26,150 bases of DNA from Terrimesophilobacter sp036833635 (GTDB lineage Bacteria; Actinomycetota; Actinomycetes; Actinomycetales; Microbacteriaceae): assembly GCA_036833635.1 (NCBI GenBank), contig DAITPJ010000022.1:1-26150 (forward strand), read 5' to 3'. The position numbers and the translations under genes are program-made. The stretch's first letter is position 1, and each line of letters begins with the position of its first letter. The notes beneath the pieces are model-generated. The model ran no database searches. It saw nothing but the letters and a program-made list of their open reading frames with translations, and was not told the DNA's origin. Shown one piece after another: positions 14,398-21,733 of the stretch.

Positions 14398-15405
14398 ATG
14401 ACTGAGCCATTTCGGGTGATCGTGGTCGAAGACGACCACGACGTGGCCGAGTACACGCAAACCATCCTGGAGAACAAGCTCGGGTGCACCGTCCTCACGT
14501 TCACGGACCCCACAAAGGTTCGGGATGCCGTGGTCGACTTCGCCCCGGATGTCGTCATCACCGATATCGAGATGCCCGGGATGTCCGGGCTCGACCTCAT
14601 CGAACAACTGCGGGAACTCCGGCCGGGCACCCCCGTCATCGTCATGACCGCCCACGCGTCGATCGATTACGCCGTCTCGGCGCTGCGCAACCAGGCGAAC
14701 GAGTTCCTCACCAAGCCCGTGTCGTCATCCGAGCTCGTGGCGCACGTGGAGCGACTCGCGACGGATGACAGGGCGATGCGGTCGGGGTCGTCGAAGCGGG
14801 CCAGCGTGCTGGCGATCGGCGCGCATCCGGATGACGTCGAAGTCGGCGCGGGAGGCACTCTCGCAGCGCATCGGGCAGCCGGGGACCTCGTCACCATTCT
14901 CACGCTCTCCCGCGGCGCGCGCGATGGGGGTATCCGGGTCGCCTGGGAGGAGGGTTCTGCCGCTGCCCAGGTCATCGGGGCGCGCCTTCTCATCGAGGAG
15001 GTGCCGGAGCTCGAACTGCGTCAGGAGCTCGCCTCCGAGGTCATAGCGAAAGCGGTCGCCGACGTGCGCCCGTCCGTCGTCTACGTGCACAGCGGTCACG
15101 ACCGGCACCAGGATCACCGGACCGCGTTCGACGCGGCGATGGTCGCGGTCTCCGAGGCCAGTTCGGTCGTGTGCTATCAGGGCTCGACGGCGACCGTCGA
15201 CTTTCGGCCCAACCGCTTCGTGACGATCGACGACTTCACCGAGCAGAAGCTGGCGATGCTGGCCTGCTTCGCGAGAGGAGTGCCGAAGCCTCGGTTCCTG
15301 GAGCCCGATCTCGCCCTCGCTACCGCCCGCTACTGGTCCCGTTTCGGGCAGGGGCTCTACTGCGAGCCTTTCGAGATCGTCCGCGAATCGGCCGAGGTCG
15401 GCTGA
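14398..15405 (+). CDS. Receiver domain fused to PIG-L/LmbE-type zinc deacetylase
   Basis: 335 residues from ATG 14398, behind a GGGGGAGA ribosome site. Residues about 5-122 are a full receiver: acidic pocket Glu11-Asp12-Asp13, phospho-acceptor Asp56 (VVITDIEMPGMSG), Thr84 (VIVMTAH), Lys106 (FLTKP). A short Ser/Lys-rich linker (about 124-134) leads to a PIG-L domain with AHPDD (142-146; zinc ligands His143 and Asp146) and HDRHQDH (234-240; His240 as third ligand). PIG-L enzymes remove N-acetyl or similar acyl groups from amino sugars; MshB and Mca of mycothiol metabolism belong here. Both halves look catalytically and regulatorily intact. There is no signal peptide, so it acts in the cytoplasm. 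It is followed after 4 bp by a second receiver gene and then a kinase. The substrate is unknown. Confidence 0.9.
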   Translation: MTEPFRVIVVEDDHDVAEYTQTILENKLGCTVLTFTDPTKVRDAVVDFAPDVVITDIEMPGMSGLDLIEQLRELRPGTPVIVMTAHASIDYAVSALRNQANEFLTKPVSSSELVAHVERLATDDRAMRSGSSKRASVLAIGAHPDDVEVGAGGTLAAHRAAGDLVTILTLSRGARDGGIRVAWEEGSAAAQVIGARLLIEEVPELELRQELASEVIAKAVADVRPSVVYVHSGHDRHQDHRTAFDAAMVAVSEASSVVCYQGSTATVDFRPNRFVTIDDFTEQKLAMLACFARGVPKPRFLEPDLALATARYWSRFGQGLYCEPFEIVRESAEVG

Positions 15406-15409
15406 GCCT

Positions 15410-15784
15410 GTGATCGGCACCGCGGAACGACCTTCGGTCAAAGTGCTCATCGTCGAAGACGGCGAGGACCAGCGATATCTCCTTCAGCGCTACTTCGAAC
15501 TCGCAGGGTGCGAGGTCACGGCGGTCGAGTCTGCGGAGGCGGCACTGGACAGCTTTCTCACCCGCACGCCCGACCTCGCCTTGATCGACCTCATCCTCCC
15601 AGGCATGAACGGGTGGGAGCTCTCGGAGCGGATCCAGGACGGCTGGCCCGACTGCGTCGTGGTGAGTGCCTCGGTTCTCGAGGCGGCGCGCCATCCACCC
15701 CTGGTCGCACAGCTCATCAAGCCGGTCTCACGAGCGGATGTCCGCGGCGTGCTGGAGAACCTCGTGCCAGGGTGGGCGGCCTGA
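15410..15784 (+). CDS. Stand-alone receiver (CheY-like response regulator)
   Basis: 124 residues from GTG 15410, 4 bp after the deacetylase fusion. Only a receiver domain is present: Glu16-Asp17 in VLIVEDGEDQ, phospho-acceptor Asp60 in LALIDLILPGMNGWE, Ser86 (VVVSAS) at the switch position and Lys104 in LIKPVS. There is no output domain. Within a cassette containing one kinase and two receivers, it may be a phosphate sink, an intermediate, or an allosteric partner; the sequence does not decide. A GAGG at 15394-15397 in the previous gene is a possible ribosome site; translational coupling is likely. Confidence 0.88.
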   Translation: MIGTAERPSVKVLIVEDGEDQRYLLQRYFELAGCEVTAVESAEAALDSFLTRTPDLALIDLILPGMNGWELSERIQDGWPDCVVVSASVLEAARHPPLVAQLIKPVSRADVRGVLENLVPGWAA

Positions 15785-15818
15785 TCGCTGTGGTGCTCCG
15801 ATCGGGCGGAGCGTAAGC

Positions 15819-17555
15819 GTGAGACTCCAGCGTGTCCTCGCTCACCTGACGACAGCGACCCCGACGCCCGCCGTCAAGCAGCTTCCCGTCGCGGGCTTCT
15901 TCCTCCTGGCCCTGTTCGCTGTGCTCCTGGCACCCGCACGCTTCGTCAGCAACGACGTAGCGGTCACGGTGGGTATGGTGCTCGCCCTCGTGGCCAGCGT
16001 GCTCGCGGTGTACTTCAGTTGGCGCTCCATGCTGTCCGGATGGGCGCTGCTCGTGCCGTTGATCGACTTCTTCGCCATCGGTTTTCTCCGTGCGGGCACG
16101 GGGACTAACAGCTCGGCGTTCGCCGCGCTCGTCATCCTGCCGATCCTCTGGCTCGCCGCCGAGCCCGGGAGGCGATTCGTGCTCTTCGCTGGTCTCGGCG
16201 CCTTCGTCACGCTCCTCCTTCCCCTCGCATTCGACGGGCGGCTGCTCGCCGAACCGCAGTTCGTCGTTCGCAGTCTCGTGACACCGCTCGTGTTCGTCGT
16301 GGCGGCTGCTGTCGTCAACCAGCTCGCCCGGCAGTGGCGATTGCGCGCGGAGAGCGCCGCCCGTCGGGCCGAGGAACGCGCGCGCCTGCTGCAGGATGCC
16401 GTCGATCACGGCGAGCAGCTCGCGGAGCGAGAGGCCGAACTTCACGCTCTCGAGCGCATTTTCCGCGGCGTCTGGGCCGCCGTGACCGAGCAGTCGGTCA
16501 TCGGCACCGACCGCACCGGGCTCATCGACGCGTGGGGCCCGGGTGCGACCAAGATGCTCGGGTTCACGGAAGACGAGACGGAAGGGTCCCGCAGCATCGA
16601 CGAGTTCCACCTCCCCGAGGAGCTCGCGGATCACGCGCGGGAACTGAACTTCCCGGCAGGCGAGACAGTGCTGAACCCGGGCTTCTCCGCCCTCGTCGAA
16701 TCGGCCCGCCAGGGCACCGCCGAAGTTCGGGAGTGGACCTACGTCGCATCCGATGGCCGGCTCATTCCCGTCGACCTCGCCGTCACCCCACGGCTGGATG
16801 AGGCCGGCGAAATCACGGGCTACCTGTTCATCGGGAGCGACGTGACGAAGGCGAAGGAGCTTTCGCGGCTCAAGGACGAGTTCGTCGGCCTTATCTCGCA
16901 TGAGCTGAGAACGCCGCTGAGCTCGATCCTCGGCTACCTCGAGCTGCTGCGCGACGAGGAGGGGACCGAGCTCACCGCGAACCAGCTGCACTACCTCTCC
17001 GTCGCCGAGCGCAACGCGAACCGACTGCTGGGACTCGTCGGCGATCTGCTCTTCACCGCGCAGGTCGACTCGGGGATGTTCCACGTCGACCAGAGCGATC
17101 AGAACCTCAGTGCGATCGTGTCGGCCTCGGTGGAATCCGCGCGCCCTGCGGCCGCCGCCGCCGGGATCGCGCTGGAGGCGAGCGTGCCGGAGAGCGCAAT
17201 CATCCGCGGCGATGCCGTGCGCCTCGGCCAGGCGTGCGACAACCTGATCTCGAACGCGCTCAAGTTCACTCCGCGGGGCGGCACCGTGACCGTGACGGTA
17301 GCGGCCAGCCCTTCGGAGGCGACGGTCTCGTTCCAGGACACGGGCATGGGCATTCCTGCCGCCGAACTCGACAAGCTCTTCTCGCGTTTCTTCAGGGCCT
17401 CGACGGCGACCAGGAACGCTGTGCCGGGCGTCGGACTCGGGCTCGTCATCACGAAGGCGATCGTGACGGCCCATGGCGGTGAGCTCGGCGTCACGAGTGA
17501 CGAGGGAGCCGGCACCTGCTTCAGGATGACGCTGCCGCTCGCCTCTAACGCCTGA
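15819..17555 (+). CDS. Membrane-bound PAS histidine kinase
   Basis: 578 residues from GTG 15819, with GGCGGAGC at 15805-15812 as ribosome site. Residues about 22-165 hold five or six hydrophobic segments with very short loops and no sizeable outer domain. A charged helical linker (about 170-215) and a PAS domain (about 220-345: IGTDRTGLIDAWGPGATKML) follow. HisKA has phospho-acceptor His361 (LISHELRTPLSSILG). The ATPase domain shows the N box (QACDNLISNALKF, 471-483), G1 DTGMGI (507-512), F box FSRFFR (521-526) and G2 GVGLGL (537-542). It should phosphorylate one or both adjacent receivers. The signal is unknown; the sensing elements are in the membrane or the cytoplasmic PAS. Its 3' end overlaps the converging aminotransferase by 11 bp. 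Confidence 0.93.
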   Translation: MRLQRVLAHLTTATPTPAVKQLPVAGFFLLALFAVLLAPARFVSNDVAVTVGMVLALVASVLAVYFSWRSMLSGWALLVPLIDFFAIGFLRAGTGTNSSAFAALVILPILWLAAEPGRRFVLFAGLGAFVTLLLPLAFDGRLLAEPQFVVRSLVTPLVFVVAAAVVNQLARQWRLRAESAARRAEERARLLQDAVDHGEQLAEREAELHALERIFRGVWAAVTEQSVIGTDRTGLIDAWGPGATKMLGFTEDETEGSRSIDEFHLPEELADHARELNFPAGETVLNPGFSALVESARQGTAEVREWTYVASDGRLIPVDLAVTPRLDEAGEITGYLFIGSDVTKAKELSRLKDEFVGLISHELRTPLSSILGYLELLRDEEGTELTANQLHYLSVAERNANRLLGLVGDLLFTAQVDSGMFHVDQSDQNLSAIVSASVESARPAAAAAGIALEASVPESAIIRGDAVRLGQACDNLISNALKFTPRGGTVTVTVAASPSEATVSFQDTGMGIPAAELDKLFSRFFRASTATRNAVPGVGLGLVITKAIVTAHGGELGVTSDEGAGTCFRMTLPLASNA

Positions 17556-18741
17556 GGTCGGCCAGCTGGGCGGATGCCCTCTCGAGCACCTCGGTCTTCT
17601 TGCAGAATGCGAACCGGATGAGCGAGCCGTACTCGGAGCGGTTTTCCGGGCGCACGAACGCCGTGACCGGGATCCCGACGACCCCCGCGAGTTCGGGAAG
17701 CCGACGGCAGGCCTCGTCGGCGTCTTCGAAGCCGAGCGGGGCGGCATCCGCGATCACGAAGTATCCGCCGCGCGGACGCGAGACGGTGAAGCCGGCCTTG
17801 AGGAGGCCATCCGAGAGCAGGCCGCACTTGGCCTCGAGAGTCGCCGCGGCGCCAGCGAAGTAGGAGTCGGGCAGGTCGAGGCCCACGGCGATCGCCGGCT
17901 GGAACGGCGCCCCGTTGACGAAGGTGAGGTACTGCTTGACCGCGAGGATGGCCTCGATGAGCTCGCTCGGAGCGGTGATCCAACCGATCTTCCAGCCGGT
18001 CATGCTGAAGGTCTTGCCGCCGCTCGAAATGCTCACGGTGCGCTCGCGGGCGCCCGGCAGGCTCGCGATCGGCACGTGGCGCTCGCCGAACACCAAGTGC
18101 TCGTAGACCTCGTCGGTCACGATGATCGCGTCGTGCTCGTGCGCGAGCTCGACGATGAGCTCGAGTGTCTCACGCGCGAGGATCGTGCCGGTCGGGTTGT
18201 GCGGATCGTTGATGAGGATGATGCGGGTGCGGTCGGTCACGGCCGCCCTGAGCTCGTCGTGGTCTGGCTGGAAGTCGTCGCCGCGCAGCGGCACCGTGAC
18301 GTGGCGGACGTTCGCGAGCGCAGCGATCGCGACGTAGGAGTCGTAGAAGGGCTCGAGCGTGACGAGCTCGTCGCCGGCGTCCGTGAGCGCGAGGATCGTC
18401 GCTGCGAGCGCTTCGGTCGCCCCTGCCGTCACGAGCACCTCGCGGTCGGGGTCAATCGGCATACCGTAGAAGCGCGCCTGGTGGCGGGCGATCGCCTCCC
18501 GCAGCACGGGCATCCCGAGCCCCGGGGGGTATTGGTTGACGCCGTCGCTGATCGCCTGGCGCGCCGCCTCGAGCACTTCGGCAGGACCGTCCTCGTCGGG
18601 GAAGCCCTGCCCGAGGTTGATCGCGCCCGTCGACACCGCAAGCGCGGACATCTCCGCGAAGATCGTCGGCCGCAGCTCGCCGTCGTCGCCGAGGAGCATC
18701 GCCCCGCGCGCAGCCCGCTGCCAGGCACCGTGCACCGTCAT
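17545..18741 (-). CDS. Class I/II PLP-dependent aminotransferase
   Basis: 398 residues from ATG 18741. Fold-type I aminotransferase features are present: AGATEALAA near 106 for phosphate binding, Asn182 in DPHNPTG, Asp210 and Tyr213 in VTDEVYEHLVF, Schiff-base Lys243 in SSGGKTFSMTGWKIGW, and the C-terminal Arg in GSLIRFAFCK. It belongs to the branch that includes actinobacterial N-succinyldiaminopimelate aminotransferase DapC and kynurenine/methionine aminotransferases. I cannot assign the substrate. The start is supported by a -10-like TAGCGT (18748-18753, minus strand) 6 nt upstream, a leaderless arrangement. It converges with the kinase and does not look functionally tied to it. Confidence 0.88.
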   Translation of the reverse strand: MTVHGAWQRAARGAMLLGDDGELRPTIFAEMSALAVSTGAINLGQGFPDEDGPAEVLEAARQAISDGVNQYPPGLGMPVLREAIARHQARFYGMPIDPDREVLVTAGATEALAATILALTDAGDELVTLEPFYDSYVAIAALANVRHVTVPLRGDDFQPDHDELRAAVTDRTRIILINDPHNPTGTILARETLELIVELAHEHDAIIVTDEVYEHLVFGERHVPIASLPGARERTVSISSGGKTFSMTGWKIGWITAPSELIEAILAVKQYLTFVNGAPFQPAIAVGLDLPDSYFAGAAATLEAKCGLLSDGLLKAGFTVSRPRGGYFVIADAAPLGFEDADEACRRLPELAGVVGIPVTAFVRPENRSEYGSLIRFAFCKKTEVLERASAQLADLRR

Positions 18742-18747
18742 GCTGCC

Positions 18748-18753
18748 ACGCTA
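18748..18753 (-). promoter_or_regulatory. Putative leaderless -10 (TAGCGT) of the aminotransferase gene
   Basis: Minus-strand TAGCGT ends 6 nt before ATG 18741, and no ribosome site is present. Confidence 0.35.
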
Positions 18754-18761
18754 GCGCGACT

Positions 18762-18770
18762 TGTGGATAA
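18762..18770 (-). promoter_or_regulatory. Perfect DnaA-box-like 9-mer
   Basis: TGTGGATAA is the reverse complement of TTATCCACA, the strong DnaA box. It is a single copy between the divergent aminotransferase and lipoprotein genes. One box does not make an origin. It could let DnaA influence these promoters or be chance. Confidence 0.3.
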
Positions 18771-18797
18771 CTTCGGCACGGGGTCCTGCACGTCCCC

Positions 18798-18803
18798 TAG
18801 TCT
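18798..18803 (+). promoter_or_regulatory. Putative leaderless -10 (TAGTCT) of the lipoprotein gene
   Basis: TAGTCT ends 8 nt before ATG 18812 and no ribosome site precedes that start. Confidence 0.35.
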
Positions 18804-18811
18804 CGTCGTCC

Positions 18812-19363
18812 ATGGGGTTCCGGATGCTGCGGTCGGCAGCTGCTGTACTGGCCGTTCTGCTTCTGGCCGGCTGCGTGCCCGGCGAGCCCGTCGTCACGCC
18901 GGAGCCGGATCCGGATGTCACGCCGGTCTTCGCCTCGGACGAGGAGGCGCTCGCGGCGGCGACGGAGGCGTACGCGAAGTACCTCGAAGTATATAACGTC
19001 GTGGCTCAGGATGGCGGAACAGATCCAAACCGGATGGCTTCGGTAGTCACTTTGGAATGGCTGGAGAACGAAATCGACGCATTCGAAATGTTCGCTGAAA
19101 GGGGGCAGCACCAGCTAGGTGACGCGACTTTCGACAACGCGCAATTCCAGATGCGATCGTCCGAGGGAGCAGGGCATGAAGAAGTGCTCATGTATGTCTG
19201 CTGGGACTTATCAAACGTGACCTTCCTCGAAGCCGACGACACGATTACTTTGCCGGCTCAAAATCGGATTCCATTGGAATTGCGGCTTGAGAGCGGTTCG
19301 TCGTTACCACTCCCACTCCTCGTTGCGGAGGTGACGCCATGGTCCGGCGCAGGCATCTGCTAA
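18812..19363 (+). CDS. Secreted lipoprotein of unknown function
   Basis: 183 residues from ATG 18812. The short N-terminus MGFRMLRSAAAVLAVLLLAGC is a lipoprotein signal peptide with lipobox LLAGC and lipidated Cys21, followed by a Pro/Glu/Asp-rich spacer. I recognise no domain in the mature part. A longer frame exists upstream, but ATG 18812 sits directly before the signal peptide and behind a -10-like TAGTCT. From about 18985 the gene is clearly richer in A+T than its surroundings and uses TTA leucine codons, rare at this GC level, while the signal peptide region is normal. The 3' end overlaps the next gene by 25 bp, suggesting a transcriptional pair. Confidence 0.8.
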   Translation: MGFRMLRSAAAVLAVLLLAGCVPGEPVVTPEPDPDVTPVFASDEEALAAATEAYAKYLEVYNVVAQDGGTDPNRMASVVTLEWLENEIDAFEMFAERGQHQLGDATFDNAQFQMRSSEGAGHEEVLMYVCWDLSNVTFLEADDTITLPAQNRIPLELRLESGSSLPLPLLVAEVTPWSGAGIC

Positions 19364-19545
19364 TTAGTTTGCTCGTCGGCCTGTTTGTTGCGGGTGCCGC
19401 TTCGACCTCCGCGATAGCGTCGGGCAACGGCTGCTCGTCGATTGATATCGCGACGGGCCACTGTCCAACTCCGATTATTGACGCAGAGCTTGACCCTGAC
19501 GGCGTCACGCTTATTGGCGAGGTCGACATCCCGGGCAGCAGTGAC
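18985..19545. other. AT-richer patch spanning two genes
   Basis: From about 18985 to 19545 the sequence drops, by eye, to near 55% G+C against about 70% around it, with TTA, CTA, ATT and TTG codons. It covers the mature part of the lipoprotein and the N-terminal part of the PKD-like protein, while the outer ends of both genes have normal composition. This looks like a segment exchanged by recombination. Confidence 0.55.
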
Positions 19546-20118
19546 GGCGACTCAGGCAGCGGCCCCGCCGGCCCGCCCGCGATCCAGCCGCCGTTCACGA
19601 TCGACCGCCCTGGCTACACGGTCACGATGCCGGTCACGCTCTCCGACCTCGCGCGATTCCGCCCGGACCCCGGCACCGATCACATGCAGCCGAACGGCTG
19701 GATGGTCGTCGGCCTCGACACGAACTTCTTCGCGCACGCGACGCAGCACGTGAAGTCGGGGACGCTGCTCGACCGGCCTGCATCCGTGCGCTTCACACCC
19801 GTGCGCTACCGCTGGGCCTACGGCGACGGCGCCGGCCGCACGACCGCGACCCCCGGCGCTACCTGGAAGGCTCTCGGCCTCCTCGAGTTCGACGCGACAC
19901 CCACGAGTCACGTCTATCGCGCCCCAGGCACCTACTTCATCGACCTCACGATCGGTTACGCCCCCGAATACCGCTACGCGGATGCGACCGAGTGGATCCC
20001 GGTGTCCGGCCTCATCTGGGTGCCCGCGAACCGGCTCGTCGCCGAGGCAGCGGCCGGCGCGAAGACCGTTCTCGTCGAGGACGAGTGCACGGTCGACCCG
20101 CACGGTCCCGGCTGCTGA
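19339..20118 (+). CDS. Secreted PKD-like domain protein
   Basis: 259 residues from ATG 19339, with GCGGAGGTGA as ribosome site inside the lipoprotein gene. Residues 1-28 form a signal peptide (basic MVRRRH, hydrophobic core, AIAS end). About 68-82 is Gly/Ser/Pro-rich linker. RYRWAYGDG (157-164) and HVYRAPGTYFIDL (191-203) are the two hallmark strands of a PKD/Ig-like fold, often involved in surface adhesion or glycan contacts. Cys32, Cys42, Cys250 and Cys259 could form disulfides outside the cell. No membrane anchor is seen, so it is probably released or held by the overlapping lipoprotein's partner complex; that is speculation. The N-terminal half lies in the AT-richer patch. Confidence 0.78.
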   Translation: MVRRRHLLISLLVGLFVAGAASTSAIASGNGCSSIDIATGHCPTPIIDAELDPDGVTLIGEVDIPGSSDGDSGSGPAGPPAIQPPFTIDRPGYTVTMPVTLSDLARFRPDPGTDHMQPNGWMVVGLDTNFFAHATQHVKSGTLLDRPASVRFTPVRYRWAYGDGAGRTTATPGATWKALGLLEFDATPTSHVYRAPGTYFIDLTIGYAPEYRYADATEWIPVSGLIWVPANRLVAEAAAGAKTVLVEDECTVDPHGPGC

Positions 20119-20176
20119 CAGGGCCGAACTCCGGCGCCTCATCGCCCGCCCGAGCAGGTCGGCGTGCTCACAGCGC

Positions 20177-20193
20177 GAACAAATAGAATGTTC
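20177..20193 (+). promoter_or_regulatory. Promoter -10 (TAGAAT) within an inverted repeat, upstream of the HtrA-like gene
   Basis: TAGAAT at 20184-20189 is a good -10. It is enclosed by GAAC (20177-20180) and GTTC (20190-20193). No convincing -35 lies 16-18 bp upstream, so an alternative sigma factor or activator is possible. The ATG is 47 nt downstream. Confidence 0.4.
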
Positions 20194-20236
20194 AGGCTGC
20201 AGTTGGATGCTGACCCATGCTTGGAAGGAGCACCCG

Positions 20237-21604
20237 ATGACTGACACCCCTGAGACTTCCCACCCGACCGACTCGACCACTCCCATTCCGGATGACGCGA
20301 CTCCGACGGTCGCGCACGACGCGTACCGGCCGACCCTCGATGAGAAGTGGGAACCCGCCGCATCCGCGCCACAGGGGGTTGCGAAGAAGTCGGGCTCCGT
20401 CGGCCTCGTCGCCGCCCTCGCGGTCGGCGCCCTCGTCGGAGGCGTGTCCGGCGCCGGCATCGCGACCTGGGCGATCACCTCGAACCTTGCGTCCCACCCC
20501 TCTGCCGCGGCGCCATCACCGGCGACGATCACCGTCAACGACGCCGCCGACGCCACGACGATCACGGCGATCGCAGCATCCGCCGGTCCGTCGGTCGTGA
20601 CGGTCTCGGTGCAGGGCGGCAACGCCGCAGGAACGGGTTCCGGCATCATCCTCACCGAGGACGGTTACATCGTGACGAACACGCACGTCGTGACACTCGA
20701 TGGCGAGTCTGCCCATCCAGCCATCCGGGTCGAGACCTACGACGGTCGGCTCCTCACCGGGAAGCTCGTGGGCACGGACCCGATCACGGACCTCGCCGTC
20801 ATCAAGGTCGATGGGACGTTCCAGCCCCTCCAGTTCGCGGACTCGAGCACGCTCAACGTCGGCGACCTGACCGTCGCGATCGGCGCACCCCTCGGCCTCT
20901 CCAACACCGTCACCAACGGCATCGTGAGCGCGCTCAACCGCAGCATCACGGTGGCCTCGTCCGCCGCGCCGAACGATAACCCGGACCAGGCGCCCGACGG
21001 CAACGGTGGCAGCGGCCCGTTCAACTTCTGGGAGTTCCCGGGCCAGGGCGGTGACGACGAGCAGCAGACGCCGTCGGCCGCGCAGCAGGCGAACATCTAC
21101 CTCCCGGTCATCCAGACCGACGCGGCCATCAACCCAGGCAATTCGGGCGGCGCGCTCCTCGACAAGGACGGCAAGGTCATCGGCGTCAACGTCGCGATCG
21201 CCGGTACAGGGTCGAGCGTGGGTTCGCAGTCCGGCAGCATCGGCGTCGGCTTCGCGATCCCATCGAACCTTGTCAAGCGCGTCGCGTTCGACCTCATCAA
21301 TGACGGCGCGGCGACGCACGGCCTGCTCGGGGCGACGATCATGGACGTCACGGCCGACAGCGCGATCAAGACCAAGTCGATCCTCGGCGCGAGCGTGCAG
21401 TCGGTCTCGGATGGCGGCGCGGCCCAGAAGGCCGGCATCCGGAAGGGCGACCTCATCACGGGCTTCAACGGCCTGCCGATCACCGGGAGCAACGACCTCA
21501 CTGCGCAGGTCCGCGCCGCTGCGGCGAACTCGGAGGCGACCGTGACCTACGTGCGTGACGGCAACCCGACGACCGTGAAGGTGACGCTCGGCGAGCTCAA
21601 GTGA
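20237..21604 (+). CDS. HtrA/DegP-like S1C serine protease with PDZ domain
   Basis: 455 residues from ATG 20237, with ribosome site GGAAGGAG 6 nt upstream. Residues 1-52 are a polar cytoplasmic tail, and about 54-80 one transmembrane helix (VGLVAALAVGALVGGVSG). The protease domain follows outside the membrane with triad His150 (VTNTHVV), Asp185 (DPITDLAVI) and Ser303 (NPGNSGGAL). A Gly/Asp/Gln-rich insertion at about 243-286 precedes the serine segment. A PDZ domain occupies about 355-450 (GLLGATIMDV, KAGIRKGDLITGFNG). Such proteins degrade or refold damaged envelope proteins. Several actinobacterial paralogues exist, so I give no symbol. It has its own promoter and is followed by hairpins. 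Confidence 0.94.
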   Translation: MTDTPETSHPTDSTTPIPDDATPTVAHDAYRPTLDEKWEPAASAPQGVAKKSGSVGLVAALAVGALVGGVSGAGIATWAITSNLASHPSAAAPSPATITVNDAADATTITAIAASAGPSVVTVSVQGGNAAGTGSGIILTEDGYIVTNTHVVTLDGESAHPAIRVETYDGRLLTGKLVGTDPITDLAVIKVDGTFQPLQFADSSTLNVGDLTVAIGAPLGLSNTVTNGIVSALNRSITVASSAAPNDNPDQAPDGNGGSGPFNFWEFPGQGGDDEQQTPSAAQQANIYLPVIQTDAAINPGNSGGALLDKDGKVIGVNVAIAGTGSSVGSQSGSIGVGFAIPSNLVKRVAFDLINDGAATHGLLGATIMDVTADSAIKTKSILGASVQSVSDGGAAQKAGIRKGDLITGFNGLPITGSNDLTAQVRAAAANSEATVTYVRDGNPTTVKVTLGELK

Positions 21605-21617
21605 CGGCAGTGCCGTC
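21603..21617 (+). terminator. Hairpin at the end of the HtrA-like gene
   Basis: GACGGC-AGT-GCCGTC overlaps the TGA stop. Two more hairpins follow: GGCCA-TTTC-TGGCC (21646-21659) and CGCCCG-TCT-CGGGCG (21682-21696). None has a long T-run. Together they may end transcription before the glycosyltransferase gene. Confidence 0.4.
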
Positions 21618-21698
21618 GGTTGAGCGCGCTGGAGCATAGAGCGACGGCCATTTCTGGCCTTCGCCGCGACGCCAGCGCCGGCGCCCGTCTCGGGCGTC

Positions 21699-21724
21699 GG
21701 TGTCGTAGACGGCGTATCGAAACC
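21699..21724 (+). repeat. Decayed REP-like element, copy D
   Basis: GGTGTCGTAG (21699-21708) resembles the left arm GGTTGAGTAG; a 5-base remnant of the core follows, then an intact right arm GTATCGAAACC (21714-21724). An isolated GGTTGAG at 21618-21624 may be a further remnant. Confidence 0.5.
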
Positions 21725-21733
21725 AGCCCCATT

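Noticed and set aside
15717..17747. A 676-codon open frame on the minus strand
   Set aside because: It is opposite the histidine kinase, whose domains and motifs are complete. The minus reading is rich in Arg, Glu and Asp without any recognisable domain, as usual for reverse readings of high-GC genes.
18742..18811. Replication origin around the DnaA box
   Set aside because: There is only one box, no AT-rich unwinding region, and no dnaA, dnaN or gyr genes nearby.
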